DNA of 64,000 nt from Herbinix luporum (GTDB lineage: Bacteria > Bacillota > Clostridia > Lachnospirales > Lachnospiraceae). This document shows, piece after piece, positions 43,592-52,759 of this stretch (the stretch's first letter is position 1; the number at the start of each line of letters is the position of its first letter). Under the pieces are notes generated by a model. That model was not told the origin of the DNA, did not search any database, and was given only the letters and a program-made list of their open reading frames with translations. Made by a program: the position numbers and the translations under genes. The stretch covers positions 1,357,379 to 1,421,378 of the forward strand of contig NZ_LN879430.1 in assembly GCF_900070325.1 (NCBI RefSeq). Direction: 5' to 3'.

Positions 43592-44875
43592 TCACTTCTC
43601 ATGTAATAAATTCATTAAGTCATTTTGTAAGGTGTTTTGTATCATCTTTATCTGATGATTCTTCTGTCCACACTGCCATGCCCTTAGGGCATATTTATTT
43701 CTCAGGCTTGATGAGTTTATAAGTAGATTTAATTTTCTTTCTATCTCACTTTTTTTATAGGCAATAACTGCTGCCTGGTTTTTCGATAAATAGTCTATGG
43801 AAGCAAGATTTCTACTACCAACAGCAAAAATACATCTGCCACTATAAAAATAATCTACAAGCTTTGTAGAAAATGATAATCTTACCTTTAACTTCTCCTT
43901 AAAATCAAATGATTCTGCATGGATTAATATATCTGCCTCTTGCAAAATTATGGCTAGTTCTTCAGATGATACAAAGTTCATTCTACGAACACTTTTCGGA
44001 TAATTAAGCATTGCTTTCATTTTATTGCTATAAGGAGTAGAGGTATAAATATATAAAACAGCCCTTATTTTATCCTTATTTATTTCATGTAAAGCAGAAG
44101 CAATAAGTGCAAGGGTTTTATAACGTTTTGTTCCAATATTTCCTGAAAACACTAATTTTAGAGGTAGATTATTACTTTCATATTTTGGCTCTTCCTTAAA
44201 ATCAAAACCTTTATATAATATTTTGCAATTACGGCCAAAAGCTTTTGAATATTCTTCTTTTTGTTTTTCTGAAATTACATACATAAGGGAACTTAGTTGT
44301 GATATCTTTCTTAATTTTTTTCTCTGTGTGATTCTGTTTATCCAAAAGATAGGAGATAAAGAAAATTGCTTTAATGTATATACATCATCCCATCCGTAGA
44401 CAACTAAAGGAACCTTGGTATAATCCTTAAGAAAAAATAACATTTGGTTTAAATAACTTCTATCTAAGAATTGTGCAAAAATAAGATCCGGTTTAAAATC
44501 ATCTACAAATTTTTTTAAATCATCACAAATCCAATTTTTAAAAATCCAAGCAAAATCTCTTAAGAAAAAAAACAGCCAAAAACGATGGGTACGGATAAAA
44601 TCATATATCTTATTTCTATTTAATGAAACTTGTTTTATGCCTGTTTCCGATGAGAATAGTTGGCAACATTTATGTTTGGGATTTATTAAATTCTTTAGAA
44701 TCTTTTTTTCACTGATGTGGAGATGGTATTTGACAAAATCACTATCGGGACTTCCCCCACCGCAGCATATATGGGCAACTTCTATATTATCAATACCCTG
44801 AAATATATTTGTATAGGTATTGCCGATATTATTATTTTTTTTCCAGGGACTACAAGATACTACTAATACTCTCAT
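43592..44875 (-). CDS. Glycosyltransferase-like protein (GT-B fold)
   Basis: The 427-residue protein lacks a signal peptide and shows the two-domain layout of GT-B transferases: RVLVVSCSPWKKNNNIGNTY at the start, DFKPDLIFAQFLDRSYL mid-way, then LKLVFSGNIGTKRYKTLALI and DILIHAESFDFKEKLKVRLS before a helical end. The last motif, with SFSTKLVDYFYSGRCIFAVG, is typical of GT4-like enzymes that lack a perfect E-x7-E. The sugar is unknown. It ends 18 bases before the polymerase gene. Confidence 0.78.
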   Translation of the reverse strand: MRVLVVSCSPWKKNNNIGNTYTNIFQGIDNIEVAHICCGGGSPDSDFVKYHLHISEKKILKNLINPKHKCCQLFSSETGIKQVSLNRNKIYDFIRTHRFWLFFFLRDFAWIFKNWICDDLKKFVDDFKPDLIFAQFLDRSYLNQMLFFLKDYTKVPLVVYGWDDVYTLKQFSLSPIFWINRITQRKKLRKISQLSSLMYVISEKQKEEYSKAFGRNCKILYKGFDFKEEPKYESNNLPLKLVFSGNIGTKRYKTLALIASALHEINKDKIRAVLYIYTSTPYSNKMKAMLNYPKSVRRMNFVSSEELAIILQEADILIHAESFDFKEKLKVRLSFSTKLVDYFYSGRCIFAVGSRNLASIDYLSKNQAAVIAYKKSEIERKLNLLINSSSLRNKYALRAWQCGQKNHQIKMIQNTLQNDLMNLLHEK

Positions 44876-44878
44876 AAT

Positions 44879-45787
44879 TTAATCACCGCTATTTTTCTTG
44901 TTTTTAATAATATCACCGGGACCCATTATGGTTTTCTTTAATGCTTCCCTTAAATCTACTTTTGAATAATTATTATATGGATAATTAGCTAAACTGCTGC
45001 TATAGGATACTCCTCCAAAGACTTTGATTACAATGGGTATTTTACTAAGGTAATTTATTACTTTTCCTAAAACATGGGAGTAGCAAACTTTTTTATTGCT
45101 CATACCGGCTATTTCTGATAAAAAGGTAAAAGTACTTATCCCCTCTCCATCCTGTGGATGAAAAATTCCTGATCTTTTCTCAGTAACTATTTGATATATA
45201 AAGTTGCAAAGATTTTCTATATATAAAAAACCTTGTTTACTATCAGTATAAACAACCGGTATTACCGGTGTTAATTTAGCCAATTTTACAAATGAACTGA
45301 TATAATTACCGGGACAACCATAGCCATATATATTTGGTGGTCTTACAATAGATACTTTAAAATCTTCTGAATTTAACTGCTGCAGCCTATATTCAGCCTC
45401 TAACTTACTTTTTCCATAATAATTTTTTGGTTTCAAGCCGGTCTTTTCATCAATTATATTTCCAAAAGGTAATTTTTTACCTTGACCATAAACTGCCATT
45501 GAACTAAAAAATATAAATTGTTTTACCCGGCTTTTTCTTGCTTTTTTAGCCACCTTGTATGGAAGGATTGTATTTACCTGATAATAAGTCTCCCAAGGAA
45601 TTTTCTTCTTTTTCTTATGTACAATTGCAGCCACATGTATTACAGTATCATAAGGTGCAAAATCATAATTTTGCCATTGTTCATTTTCCATATCCAATTC
45701 ATCTACAGTAAACTCCCCAGTGTTTTCTAACCCTTCTTTTAAATTTCTTCCTATAAAACTGTCTTTACCGGTTATTAGAACCTTCAT
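44879..45787 (-). CDS. NAD-dependent epimerase/dehydratase
   Basis: The 302-residue short-chain dehydrogenase has the Rossmann motif ITGKDSFIGRNL, FFSSMAVYGQG and YYGKSKLEAE with the catalytic Tyr-x3-Lys. It resembles WbpV/GalE-like sugar-nucleotide reductases and epimerases. In many operons such a protein follows the initiating sugar transferase and makes UDP-QuiNAc or a related sugar. Its start overlaps the stop of the fusion gene by 4 bases (ATGA). The exact product cannot be read from sequence. Confidence 0.82.
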   Translation of the reverse strand: MKVLITGKDSFIGRNLKEGLENTGEFTVDELDMENEQWQNYDFAPYDTVIHVAAIVHKKKKKIPWETYYQVNTILPYKVAKKARKSRVKQFIFFSSMAVYGQGKKLPFGNIIDEKTGLKPKNYYGKSKLEAEYRLQQLNSEDFKVSIVRPPNIYGYGCPGNYISSFVKLAKLTPVIPVVYTDSKQGFLYIENLCNFIYQIVTEKRSGIFHPQDGEGISTFTFLSEIAGMSNKKVCYSHVLGKVINYLSKIPIVIKVFGGVSYSSSLANYPYNNYSKVDLREALKKTIMGPGDIIKNKKNSGD

Positions 45788-48438
45788 TTTTTATAACAAC
45801 CTTTCACTAAAAGGATTCTATTTTTCAATAATTTTTTTATAAAAATCTTTGAATCAAAATGATTTTTTACATATTCATAGCCTGCATACCCGAATTTCTT
45901 TCGCTTTTCTTCATTATTTATTAAGTCTCTTGCTGCAGCTACAAGGGCCTTTATATCCTTTACGGGAATAGTAAGTCCACTAACCCCTGCAATCATTCCG
46001 TTAGTGGGTCCCGGTATATCTGTTACAATAACAGCTACCCCCATAGCCTGAGCTTCTACTACTGACATACCAAAACCTTCTCTGTAGCTGGGCAGAATAA
46101 AAATATCCATTGCAGCCATATATTTTTCTACGTCAGAAACTTTGCCTGTTTTTATAATCCGCTTATTTTTATAAAACCAATCCATTAGCTCTGGATTAAT
46201 TGTGTCTGCCCTTTCAATGGGACCCACAAAAAGTAATCTTAGATTGGGATATTTTGCTTCTAATAATTTGAAAGCTTCAAAAAGTTCAACGCATCCTTTT
46301 TCCTTTCCCAAACGGCCTACAAAACCTAACACTATACTCTCCTGATTAATTCCATACTGCCTTCGAATTTCTCTGCCATAGATTTCTTTCTTTTTTATAT
46401 CAAATTTATCTAAATCAACACCTTTGGCGCTGCCATTCCATATAACACAACTTTTCTTCTTTGAGTAGAACAATCTTTTTCTACAATAATTTAGATTTCC
46501 AAAACTGTCCGGTTGCACATGGGTTGATAGCAGACATTTGATACGCTCTATGATTTGGAATATAATTCTTTTAATACCTTTCATTGTCACATGAACCATA
46601 CCCCACTGGCAGTATAAGCGTATAGGTATTCTTGCTAAATAGGCAGCAATAGCTCCATAACAACTGGCATTTGGGGTGGAGTATTGAACCATATGATATT
46701 TTCCCTTGCGAAATGCTTTATATAAAAGATAAATTGATTTTATGGAGCCGAAAAAATCAATTCCCCTGGGCATTGGTATTGAAATTGCCTTTATATAGGG
46801 GTAATTCTTTAGGAGTTCCTCTTTATATTCAGGGGTCATATTACATATTACTGTAAGATCAAAGCCCTGTTTATTGTATAAAGGCAGCAAGGGTTTAATC
46901 CAATAATCAATGGAACTAGACATAGTAGTAAGAATGCAGTAGCTATATCGTTTATTTCTTTTATTCTTAGCTTCTTTTAATCTATCTTCTTTTTTGACTT
47001 CTATAGGATTTTTCATGTTTTCTTCTATTTCAGCTACTTTTGCTTTTAATACCCTTTGATTTTTAAGGAAATATCTATAATCCTTCTTACGGAGTTCATC
47101 CTCAAAACGACGAATATCTCTGACTCCTTCTTTAAAAATCTTTTCTATCATTTCATAATCATCTTTTCTATGGACATTACAAAAACTTCTAGATACTATT
47201 GCCATACTAGATCCTAGACGATAAATTTCACCTAATATATATTCTGCCGGAAGCATACCATGTCCTAGTCTTGCAATACCTCCAAATCCATAGGGAATAC
47301 CTTTTTCTCTAAATTTATTACATATCTCCTCAACAGTACCATCGGCTAACAAAGAAAACATAAATTTTCGTTTATAACCAATAGAAAGGTCATTTATTCC
47401 TATATGAACATAATTAATTCCGGGAATGTTTAATATATCATCCATGTTTTTCACAGCCTCAGGGGTCTCAAATAGTAAACATATTTCTGCCCTTTTATTG
47501 ACATAACGGATAAAATCCTCCACCTCTTTTTTTGTTTTAAAGTATGGAAGCATGATAATATCAGCCCCATCTTCAATGGCTCTGTTTATTTCTTCTTTAG
47601 AACCATGATACATGGGGTTTATTCGTACAATAATTTTTGCCTTACTTATACTCTCTTTAATTTTCTTTATATCTTCAATATTATGATAGGAAATCAAAGT
47701 ATCTAGATGACCTTGTCGCTCTTTTTTACCTCTTATCTCTAAATCGATAGTTATCCAATCAACACCGCTATCCTCAGCAATCTTGGCTATTTTAGGATCA
47801 TTGGTTGGGTACATAAGTTTGATATATGGGTAATCTTCTTTCTTTTTTGCTGTTTCAGAAAGATTTAGATTATCTTTTGTAGAAAAAACTTTAAGAATAG
47901 TAAAGAAAATGATTTTTAAATCAAGAAGAAATGATAATTTATCTACATACTCTATGTCATATTCTATTCGTCTGTCCCAATCTAGGTCCTTTCTTCCCTG
48001 TATTTGGGCTAAGCCTGTAATTCCCGGAAGCACCATAAATCGTTTTTTCTGAGCTATGGTATATTCAGGAAAGGTCCATGGATGATAAGTAAGAGGGGGT
48101 CTAGGTCCGATAAATGACATCTCCCCCTTTAGAATATTTAATAATTGAGGAAGTTCATCAATGCTGGTTTTTCTAAGTATTCTGCCGACTTTTGTTACTC
48201 TTTTATCACCTTTTAATTCATAAACTCCTTCTTTTTCTGCACCTAAGTACATGGTTCTAAATTTATACATAGTAAATACTTTGCCATGGAGCCCCAAACG
48301 TAACTGCTTATAAATTATTGGGCCTTTGGATTCTAATTTAATAGATATTCCAACTATAAGAAAAAGGGGCAGAAAAAAAATTAGTCCAAAAGTGGCAGAT
48401 ATAATATCCAGATATCTTTTTATACTTTTATATTCCAT
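45784..48438 (-). CDS. Three-domain fusion: sugar transferase, aldolase-like, glycosyltransferase
   Basis: The 884-residue protein combines three families. Residues 1-200 are an initiating polyprenyl-phosphate sugar transferase: membrane helix at 9-31, YKFRTMYLGAE, RKTSIDELPQLLNILKGEMS followed by FIGPRPPL, and LPGITGLAQIQGR. Residues 205-455 resemble HpcH/HpaI aldolases (citrate-lyase-like): VDWITIDLEIRGK, KIIVRINPMY, DGADIIMLPYFKT, LLFETPEAVKNMDDIL, YVHIGINDLSIG. A charged linker follows, then a GT4 domain from about 505: FVGRLGKEKGCVELFEAF and YREGFGMSVVEAQAMGVAVI. The frame is clean throughout, so this is not an assembly join of separate frames. It is the first gene of the operon. I know of no characterised protein with this order. 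Confidence 0.88.
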   Translation of the reverse strand: MEYKSIKRYLDIISATFGLIFFLPLFLIVGISIKLESKGPIIYKQLRLGLHGKVFTMYKFRTMYLGAEKEGVYELKGDKRVTKVGRILRKTSIDELPQLLNILKGEMSFIGPRPPLTYHPWTFPEYTIAQKKRFMVLPGITGLAQIQGRKDLDWDRRIEYDIEYVDKLSFLLDLKIIFFTILKVFSTKDNLNLSETAKKKEDYPYIKLMYPTNDPKIAKIAEDSGVDWITIDLEIRGKKERQGHLDTLISYHNIEDIKKIKESISKAKIIVRINPMYHGSKEEINRAIEDGADIIMLPYFKTKKEVEDFIRYVNKRAEICLLFETPEAVKNMDDILNIPGINYVHIGINDLSIGYKRKFMFSLLADGTVEEICNKFREKGIPYGFGGIARLGHGMLPAEYILGEIYRLGSSMAIVSRSFCNVHRKDDYEMIEKIFKEGVRDIRRFEDELRKKDYRYFLKNQRVLKAKVAEIEENMKNPIEVKKEDRLKEAKNKRNKRYSYCILTTMSSSIDYWIKPLLPLYNKQGFDLTVICNMTPEYKEELLKNYPYIKAISIPMPRGIDFFGSIKSIYLLYKAFRKGKYHMVQYSTPNASCYGAIAAYLARIPIRLYCQWGMVHVTMKGIKRIIFQIIERIKCLLSTHVQPDSFGNLNYCRKRLFYSKKKSCVIWNGSAKGVDLDKFDIKKKEIYGREIRRQYGINQESIVLGFVGRLGKEKGCVELFEAFKLLEAKYPNLRLLFVGPIERADTINPELMDWFYKNKRIIKTGKVSDVEKYMAAMDIFILPSYREGFGMSVVEAQAMGVAVIVTDIPGPTNGMIAGVSGLTIPVKDIKALVAAARDLINNEEKRKKFGYAGYEYVKNHFDSKIFIKKLLKNRILLVKGCYKK

Positions 48439-48514
48439 AAAAATAAAGAATCCCTCTCATATCATCATTATTTAATATATGAAAGGAATTCTATTTGGTG
48501 AAAGTTGGGGCCAC

Positions 48515-49003
48515 TTACTTTACCAAGCTTCCAATTTTGATACCCTCAAGTATATCCACACATTTATATTTTTTTACCAGTTCAATAAGATAATTAATTT
48601 CCTCTGTAACAAACTTATCTTTATGATATACAAGACTAAAATCTCTATCCCAATCACAATCCATATTTTTGATTACATGGATTTTACCCTTTTTAACTTC
48701 ATCTTCCACAAGTCTTACAGAAAGCACTGCTAAGCATTGGCTTTCCATTATAGTTTTTTTAATGGTTTCCGAACTATTTGCCTCAAAAACTATTTTTATG
48801 GGTATATTATTATCTAACATATATCTTTCAAACAGTTCTCTTGTTCCACTACCCTGCTCCCGCATAATAAATCTTTCATTTTTAAGTTCTTCCAATTTAA
48901 CAATATCCTTTTTGGCAAGGGGATGATCTGAACTGCAAATTAGAACTAAGAAATCATTTACCTCGGGAATAGAAATCAAATTTTTGCTTCTTATATAGGT
49001 TAA
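48515..49003 (-). pseudogene. LysR-family regulator, C-terminal remnant
   Basis: The frame (open to 49024) encodes 169 residues. From about residue 13 on they match the second half of a LysR effector domain (NDFLVLICSSDHPLAKK, FIMREQGSGTRELFERYM, FSLVYHKDKFVTEEINYLIE). The helix-turn-helix and first half are missing. Its first codons lie inside a perfect hairpin with terminator features, and no ribosome binding site precedes the ATG. A deletion has probably joined the end of this gene to the terminator region of the iron-transport genes. It resembles the intact LysR protein at 61 kb over the same region. Confidence 0.75.
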
Positions 49004-49006
49004 AAT

Positions 49007-49053
49007 AAAGCTTTCATTACTCAAAATCCATGACTAAGAGTAATGAAAGCTTT
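49007..49053. terminator. 16-bp perfect hairpin with T-run
   Basis: AAAGCTTTCATTACTC and its complement are separated by 15 bases. T-rich tracts follow on both strands (TTTTTTG on plus, TTTATTTT on minus). It serves the ATPase gene ending at 49080 and overlaps the start of the LysR remnant. Confidence 0.8.
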
Positions 49054-49079
49054 TTTGTTAAAATTATTAGTGTGATCTA

Positions 49080-49844
49080 CTATATATAGAATACATACTG
49101 TTTTTTCTCATCCTCACCTACTTCTACCTGCTGTGAGCTTACTTTAAAAATTCTATCTATTTCTTTACTTTCATATACAGCTTGTGGACTATCATAGATT
49201 ACTATCTCTCCATTCTCCATCAAACAAATTTGATCGGAATAAGTAAGTGCATTATTTAAATCATGTAGAACCATTATAATGGTTTTACCCATCTTCTTTA
49301 ATTCTTTAACTATCTCAAGTATTTCTAACTGATGATTAACATCTAAGTAGGTAGTTGGTTCATCCAAGAATACAATATCAGTATCCTGGGCTAAAACCAT
49401 GGCTATATATACCTTTTGCCTTTGTCCCCCGGAAAGCTCTTGAAGATTCTTATCCAGGTATTTATTTAATCTCATATCTTCTATGGCTTTTTCTACAATT
49501 TCTTTATCCTCATTCTTAGGTGTTCGGGAAAAACCTAAATGGGGATATCTGCCGTGCATAACCAACTGATAAACCGTTATATTGGGTACAGTTCTTATCT
49601 GTGGTAGAAAGGATAGTTTTTTAGCCAGCTCCTTATTTTTAAAACTTTTAATATCTTTACCCCCTATGGTAATTTCCCCACCAAAGGGTTTTAAAATATT
49701 AGATGCCGTTCTTAATAAGGTGGTTTTTCCGCAGCCGTTTTTGCCAATTATACTTGTAATATTACCTTCTTTAAAGCTTATATTGATATTCTTAATAATT
49801 TCTACTTTATTATAACCTGCAGATATCTTGTCTAATCTAATCAT
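49080..49844 (-). CDS. FecE-like ATPase of an iron-chelate/cobalamin ABC importer
   Basis: The 254-residue ATPase has IIGKNGCGKTTLLR (Walker A), LSGGQRQKVYIAMVLAQDTD (signature) and IVFLDEPTTYLDVNHQLEIL (Walker B), the pattern of FecE/BtuD/FhuC. It is full length. It overlaps the permease remnant by 8 bases, as in an ordinary operon, but that permease has lost most of its length and the binding protein is truncated. The ATPase therefore has no intact partner in the window and may be on its way to decay. Confidence 0.88.
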   Translation of the reverse strand: MIRLDKISAGYNKVEIIKNINISFKEGNITSIIGKNGCGKTTLLRTASNILKPFGGEITIGGKDIKSFKNKELAKKLSFLPQIRTVPNITVYQLVMHGRYPHLGFSRTPKNEDKEIVEKAIEDMRLNKYLDKNLQELSGGQRQKVYIAMVLAQDTDIVFLDEPTTYLDVNHQLEILEIVKELKKMGKTIIMVLHDLNNALTYSDQICLMENGEIVIYDSPQAVYESKEIDRIFKVSSQQVEVGEDEKKQYVFYI

Positions 49845-50431
49845 AAAGCTGACCTCTCTTACCTTTTATTAATAGGTATATAAAAAACGGACCTCCTAAG
49901 AAAGACAGAATAATTCCTACGGGAATTTCAAAGGGTGCAAATAGTACCCGGGCCAACAAATCACAAAATATAGTAAAAATGCTTCCTAACAGGGCAGATA
50001 CAGGAAGTAAAACTCGATTATCGTATCCCACAAAAAGCCTTGATACATGAGGAATTATTAAACCCACAAAACCTATTAAACCGGCAAAACTTATGGCACT
50101 TCCTGCAAGGACTGCCCCAAGGATTAAGAAGGTAAATCGAAGGGTGGCTACTTTTAAGCCTAAGGATTTGGAAGTATCATCCCCTAAGGCAAGAATATTC
50201 ATATCGTAACTTAGAACCAATGATATAATAAAGGCCCCAAGAATAAATGTCCCTGCAAAAGCCAGTTTGTCCATTGTTACACCTGAAAAGCCACCTATTA
50301 AAAATTCTGTACGGGCTATTATTGCATCGGGTTTTATGGTTAAGATCGTATCGGTTACAAATACCCATAATTAAAAGCAAACATGATAAAGTAATGCAAA
50401 ATGCAGGTATAATGGCATACATAATAAACAT
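49837..50431 (-). pseudogene. FecCD-type permease with internal deletion
   Basis: The C-terminal part, from about 50355 down to 49837, reads TILTIKPDAIIARTEFLIGG, FSGVTMDKLAFAGTFILGAF, SKSLGLKVATLRF and FAGLIGFVGLIIPHVSRLF, clear FecCD permease sequence. Before it, in another frame, 50431 to about 50360 encodes MYAIIPAFCITLSCLLLIMG, the kind of first membrane helix such permeases have. Around 170 residues in the middle are missing and the frame is shifted. Translation from the ATG at 50274 would give only four or five helices. The gene cannot make a working permease. Confidence 0.75.
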
Positions 50432-51025
50432 TCACCCCTCTTGAGGGTTTCCTTTCCCCATAGCATATAACATGTTAATTAAATGCTCATAAGCAGATGA
50501 GGATATTGAAGGACTACAATAAGCAATACTCCCTTTTAGATTAAGATTTAATAGGTCTTGATATCCATTTATTATTATATCCCCAATAAGATCCGTATTA
50601 ATCATAAGAACACTGGGTACGTCAGAGAATCTTGTCAGCATTCCTTCATCATTCTTAAATTCATCAAATATAAATTCTTGATTCTTAGAAATATATTCTT
50701 CAAATAGATACATTTGCGGCTTCAAGGTGGATAATGATCCTCCCCATAATATATCAGCCACAGGTTCATCCTGTTCTGATTCAATTTGATTAATCAATTC
50801 TCCGGTACCTCCGCTTTTGACCCTAACCCATATGCCGGTTCTAGATTCAAATTCTTGAATTAGGGGCCGGAGAAGTTCTATGGGATGAGCACTGTATATT
50901 ACCAACTCTTCCCCTTGAATTTCATTGTTTTTTATTCTTTTACTTGCATTTGACCTAATTATAAAGAAAGATGTCATAATAACAATTAAAAAAAGTATGA
51001 TAGCAATACTTGCCTTACCTTTCAT
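50432..51025 (-). pseudogene. Truncated solute-binding protein (iron type)
   Basis: The 197-residue product starts with a signal-anchor (residues 5-22) and continues as a type 2 periplasmic binding protein of the Fe3+/AfuA-like group: ELVIYSAHPIELLRPLIQEF, GTGELINQIESEQD, ADILWGGSLSTLKPQ, INTDLIGDIIINGYQDLLN. It stops after MGKGNPQEG, about 140 residues before the usual end, immediately next to the permease remnant. The second lobe of the binding cleft is missing. Binding proteins of this group normally work with a different permease type, so a deletion has probably fused two neighbouring uptake systems. Confidence 0.7.
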
Positions 51026-51073
51026 AATTATCCTCCGTACTTCTACAGCACATAACTTATATCACATTTAAAA

Positions 51074-51128
51074 GAACCTGCTTCTTGTTATTTTAGTACC
51101 AAATCCTTAAATAACAAGATTAGAGGTT
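51074..51128 (-). terminator. Hairpin with T-rich tail after exonuclease III
   Basis: A 10-bp inner stem (CTTGTTATTT/AAATAACAAG) and a 6-bp outer stem (GAACCT/AGGTTC) are followed on the minus strand by TCTTTT. It lies about 110 bases past the xth stop and 50 bases before the binding-protein gene, so it could also act in that gene's leader. Confidence 0.6.
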
Positions 51129-51236
51129 CCCATTAAATCTTAACATATATTATTTTTCTACACTATAAATAAATTAACCTATAAAAGCAGTTTTTTATAT
51201 AATGGTTTTATAGATTTAGATGATACATTCGACTAT

Positions 51237-52064
51237 CTACAGGTCAATTTCAAGTAATATCGGTGTATGGTCTTGTCTTGGACCTGAATCAATCATTTCA
51301 GATTTAATTACTTTTTCGGCTATTCTATCACTGACCAGCCAATAATCAATTCTCCAGCCGGAGTTATTAATCTTGCTGGTTTTGGCCCGCTGAGCCCACC
51401 AGGTATAGACCCCTGTTACATCACCGTGAATATAACGGAATGTATCGGTAAAACCTCTGGCCAATAAATTAGTGAACCCTTGACGCTCTTCATCGGTAAA
51501 ACCGGCAGAACGACGGTTGCTATTGGGATGAGCCAAATCAATTTCCTTATGTGCCACATTAAAATCCCCTGTTGCAATAACCGGTTTTTCTTTATCTAGG
51601 CTTTCAAGATAATCGGCATATTTTATATCCCATACTTGACGTTCTTCTAAACGATTAAGGCCATCCCCTGCATTGGGTGTATAAACCTGTGTTAAGTAGA
51701 ATTTATCAAATTCTAAAGTAATAATCCGTCCTTCAGCATCCATGGTACCAGGTGCTCCTATTATAGGATAAGTAACCGATGGAGTTAAATTATTTTTATA
51801 CAAAAACATAGTACCTGCATAGCCTTTACGGGCCGGTTCTACTGAACTGTTCCATACTATCTCATAATCAGGAAACTTATCCTTTAAAATTTCTTTATGC
51901 TTTTTATTGGGACCGTCGGCAGACAGCTTTGTTTCTTGTAAAGCAATAACTTCCGGCTTATATTCTATAATTGTATCAATTACATTTTGAGATAACTTGG
52001 CTCGTTCCGAAGTACCTACTAATGCTGCATTTAATGAATCAATATTCCATGAAATAAACTTCAA
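51237..52064 (-). CDS. xth: Exodeoxyribonuclease III
   Basis: The 275-residue enzyme has the exonuclease/endonuclease/phosphatase fold: FISWNIDSLNAAL (metal-binding Asn), VIALQETKLSA (Glu), GYAGTMFLYKN, YTPNAGDGLNRLEER, IATGDFNVAHKEIDLAHP (Asp and Asn), RIDYWLVS and the catalytic DHTPILL. It is an AP endonuclease and 3' exonuclease in base-excision repair. It lies just after the Spx/ArsC-type gene, possibly co-transcribed, since only 44 bases separate them. Confidence 0.95.
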   Translation of the reverse strand: MKFISWNIDSLNAALVGTSERAKLSQNVIDTIIEYKPEVIALQETKLSADGPNKKHKEILKDKFPDYEIVWNSSVEPARKGYAGTMFLYKNNLTPSVTYPIIGAPGTMDAEGRIITLEFDKFYLTQVYTPNAGDGLNRLEERQVWDIKYADYLESLDKEKPVIATGDFNVAHKEIDLAHPNSNRRSAGFTDEERQGFTNLLARGFTDTFRYIHGDVTGVYTWWAQRAKTSKINNSGWRIDYWLVSDRIAEKVIKSEMIDSGPRQDHTPILLEIDL

Positions 52065-52108
52065 TATTATTCCTCCTATATCATTTCTTCTTAAATATTC
52101 TTCTCATT

Positions 52109-52459
52109 TTATAGCAAAGCTTCTGCCCATTTGTCTTCCTTAAAGCCTATAAGTATCTCTTCATCATTAACTATTAAGGGCCGTTTAATTAGCATTCCGT
52201 TTGAAGATAGCAGTCTTAGTTGCTCTACTTCGCTCATATTAGGCAATTTATCCTTTAAATTCATTTCCCTATATAGAATACCGCTAGTATTAAAAAACTT
52301 CTTTAATGGCAAACCGCTTATTTTATACCATTTTTTCAATTCCTCGTAAGTTGGATTATCCTCCACTATGTGGCGATTAGTGTATTCAATCTTATGTTCA
52401 TCCAACCATTTTTTAGCTTTCTTGCAGGTTGAACATTTTGGATATTCTATAAATAACAT
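52109..52459 (-). CDS. Spx/ArsC-family thioredoxin-fold protein
   Basis: The 116-residue protein has a C9-x2-C12 redox pair (YPKCSTCKKAKKWL) and family motifs YTNRHIVEDNPTYEEL, KKFFNTSGILYR and RPLIVNDEEILIGF. The family covers Spx/MgsR-type RNA polymerase-binding regulators and ArsC-like reductases. The second cysteine fits Spx-type sensors, but ArsC-type arsenate reductases of the YffB group also look like this. No arsenic genes are near. A 32-codon reading frame ends two bases before its start codon. Confidence 0.88.
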   Translation of the reverse strand: MLFIEYPKCSTCKKAKKWLDEHKIEYTNRHIVEDNPTYEELKKWYKISGLPLKKFFNTSGILYREMNLKDKLPNMSEVEQLRLLSSNGMLIKRPLIVNDEEILIGFKEDKWAEALL

Positions 52460-52460
52460 T

Positions 52461-52559
52461 TTAGTTGCCTCCCTTTTTTATTTTCAACATTTCTTTCTCA
52501 AATGACCTTAATTCATTGATTATATTTTGATATATATCTAATTTTTCAAATTTGTCCAT
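52461..52559 (-). CDS. Small protein, 32 aa, upstream of the Spx/ArsC gene
   Basis: A short frame from the ATG at 52559 has AAGGAAGTGA about 5 bases upstream and ends TAA one base before the ATG of the next gene, with that gene's GGGAGG site inside its last codons. The product is charged and helical (MDKFEKLDIYQNIINELRSF followed by a lysine-rich end). The tight coupling suggests either a real small protein or a leader peptide that controls translation of the Spx/ArsC gene. No homologue is known to me. Confidence 0.45.
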   Translation of the reverse strand: MDKFEKLDIYQNIINELRSFEKEMLKIKKGGN

Positions 52560-52759
52560 GGGATCACTTCCTTTTGGATGTAAAACTCCTATAATTATTA
52601 TCATTGTACCATAGGCTATACTTCAAATAAACATAAATTTCTTTCTCTTTTTTATAACTAGGCAGATATTATTAAGCTTATTTTACCTTGCCCCTATGTA
52701 AGGTGAATGCTATAATCAAGTTGTTTATTAGGATAAAATAATAGATAAGGAGCAAGAAG

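Noticed and set aside
51074..51128. T-box or riboswitch before the binding-protein gene
   Set aside because: No conserved T-box or riboswitch motif is present; a simple terminator for xth explains the hairpin better.
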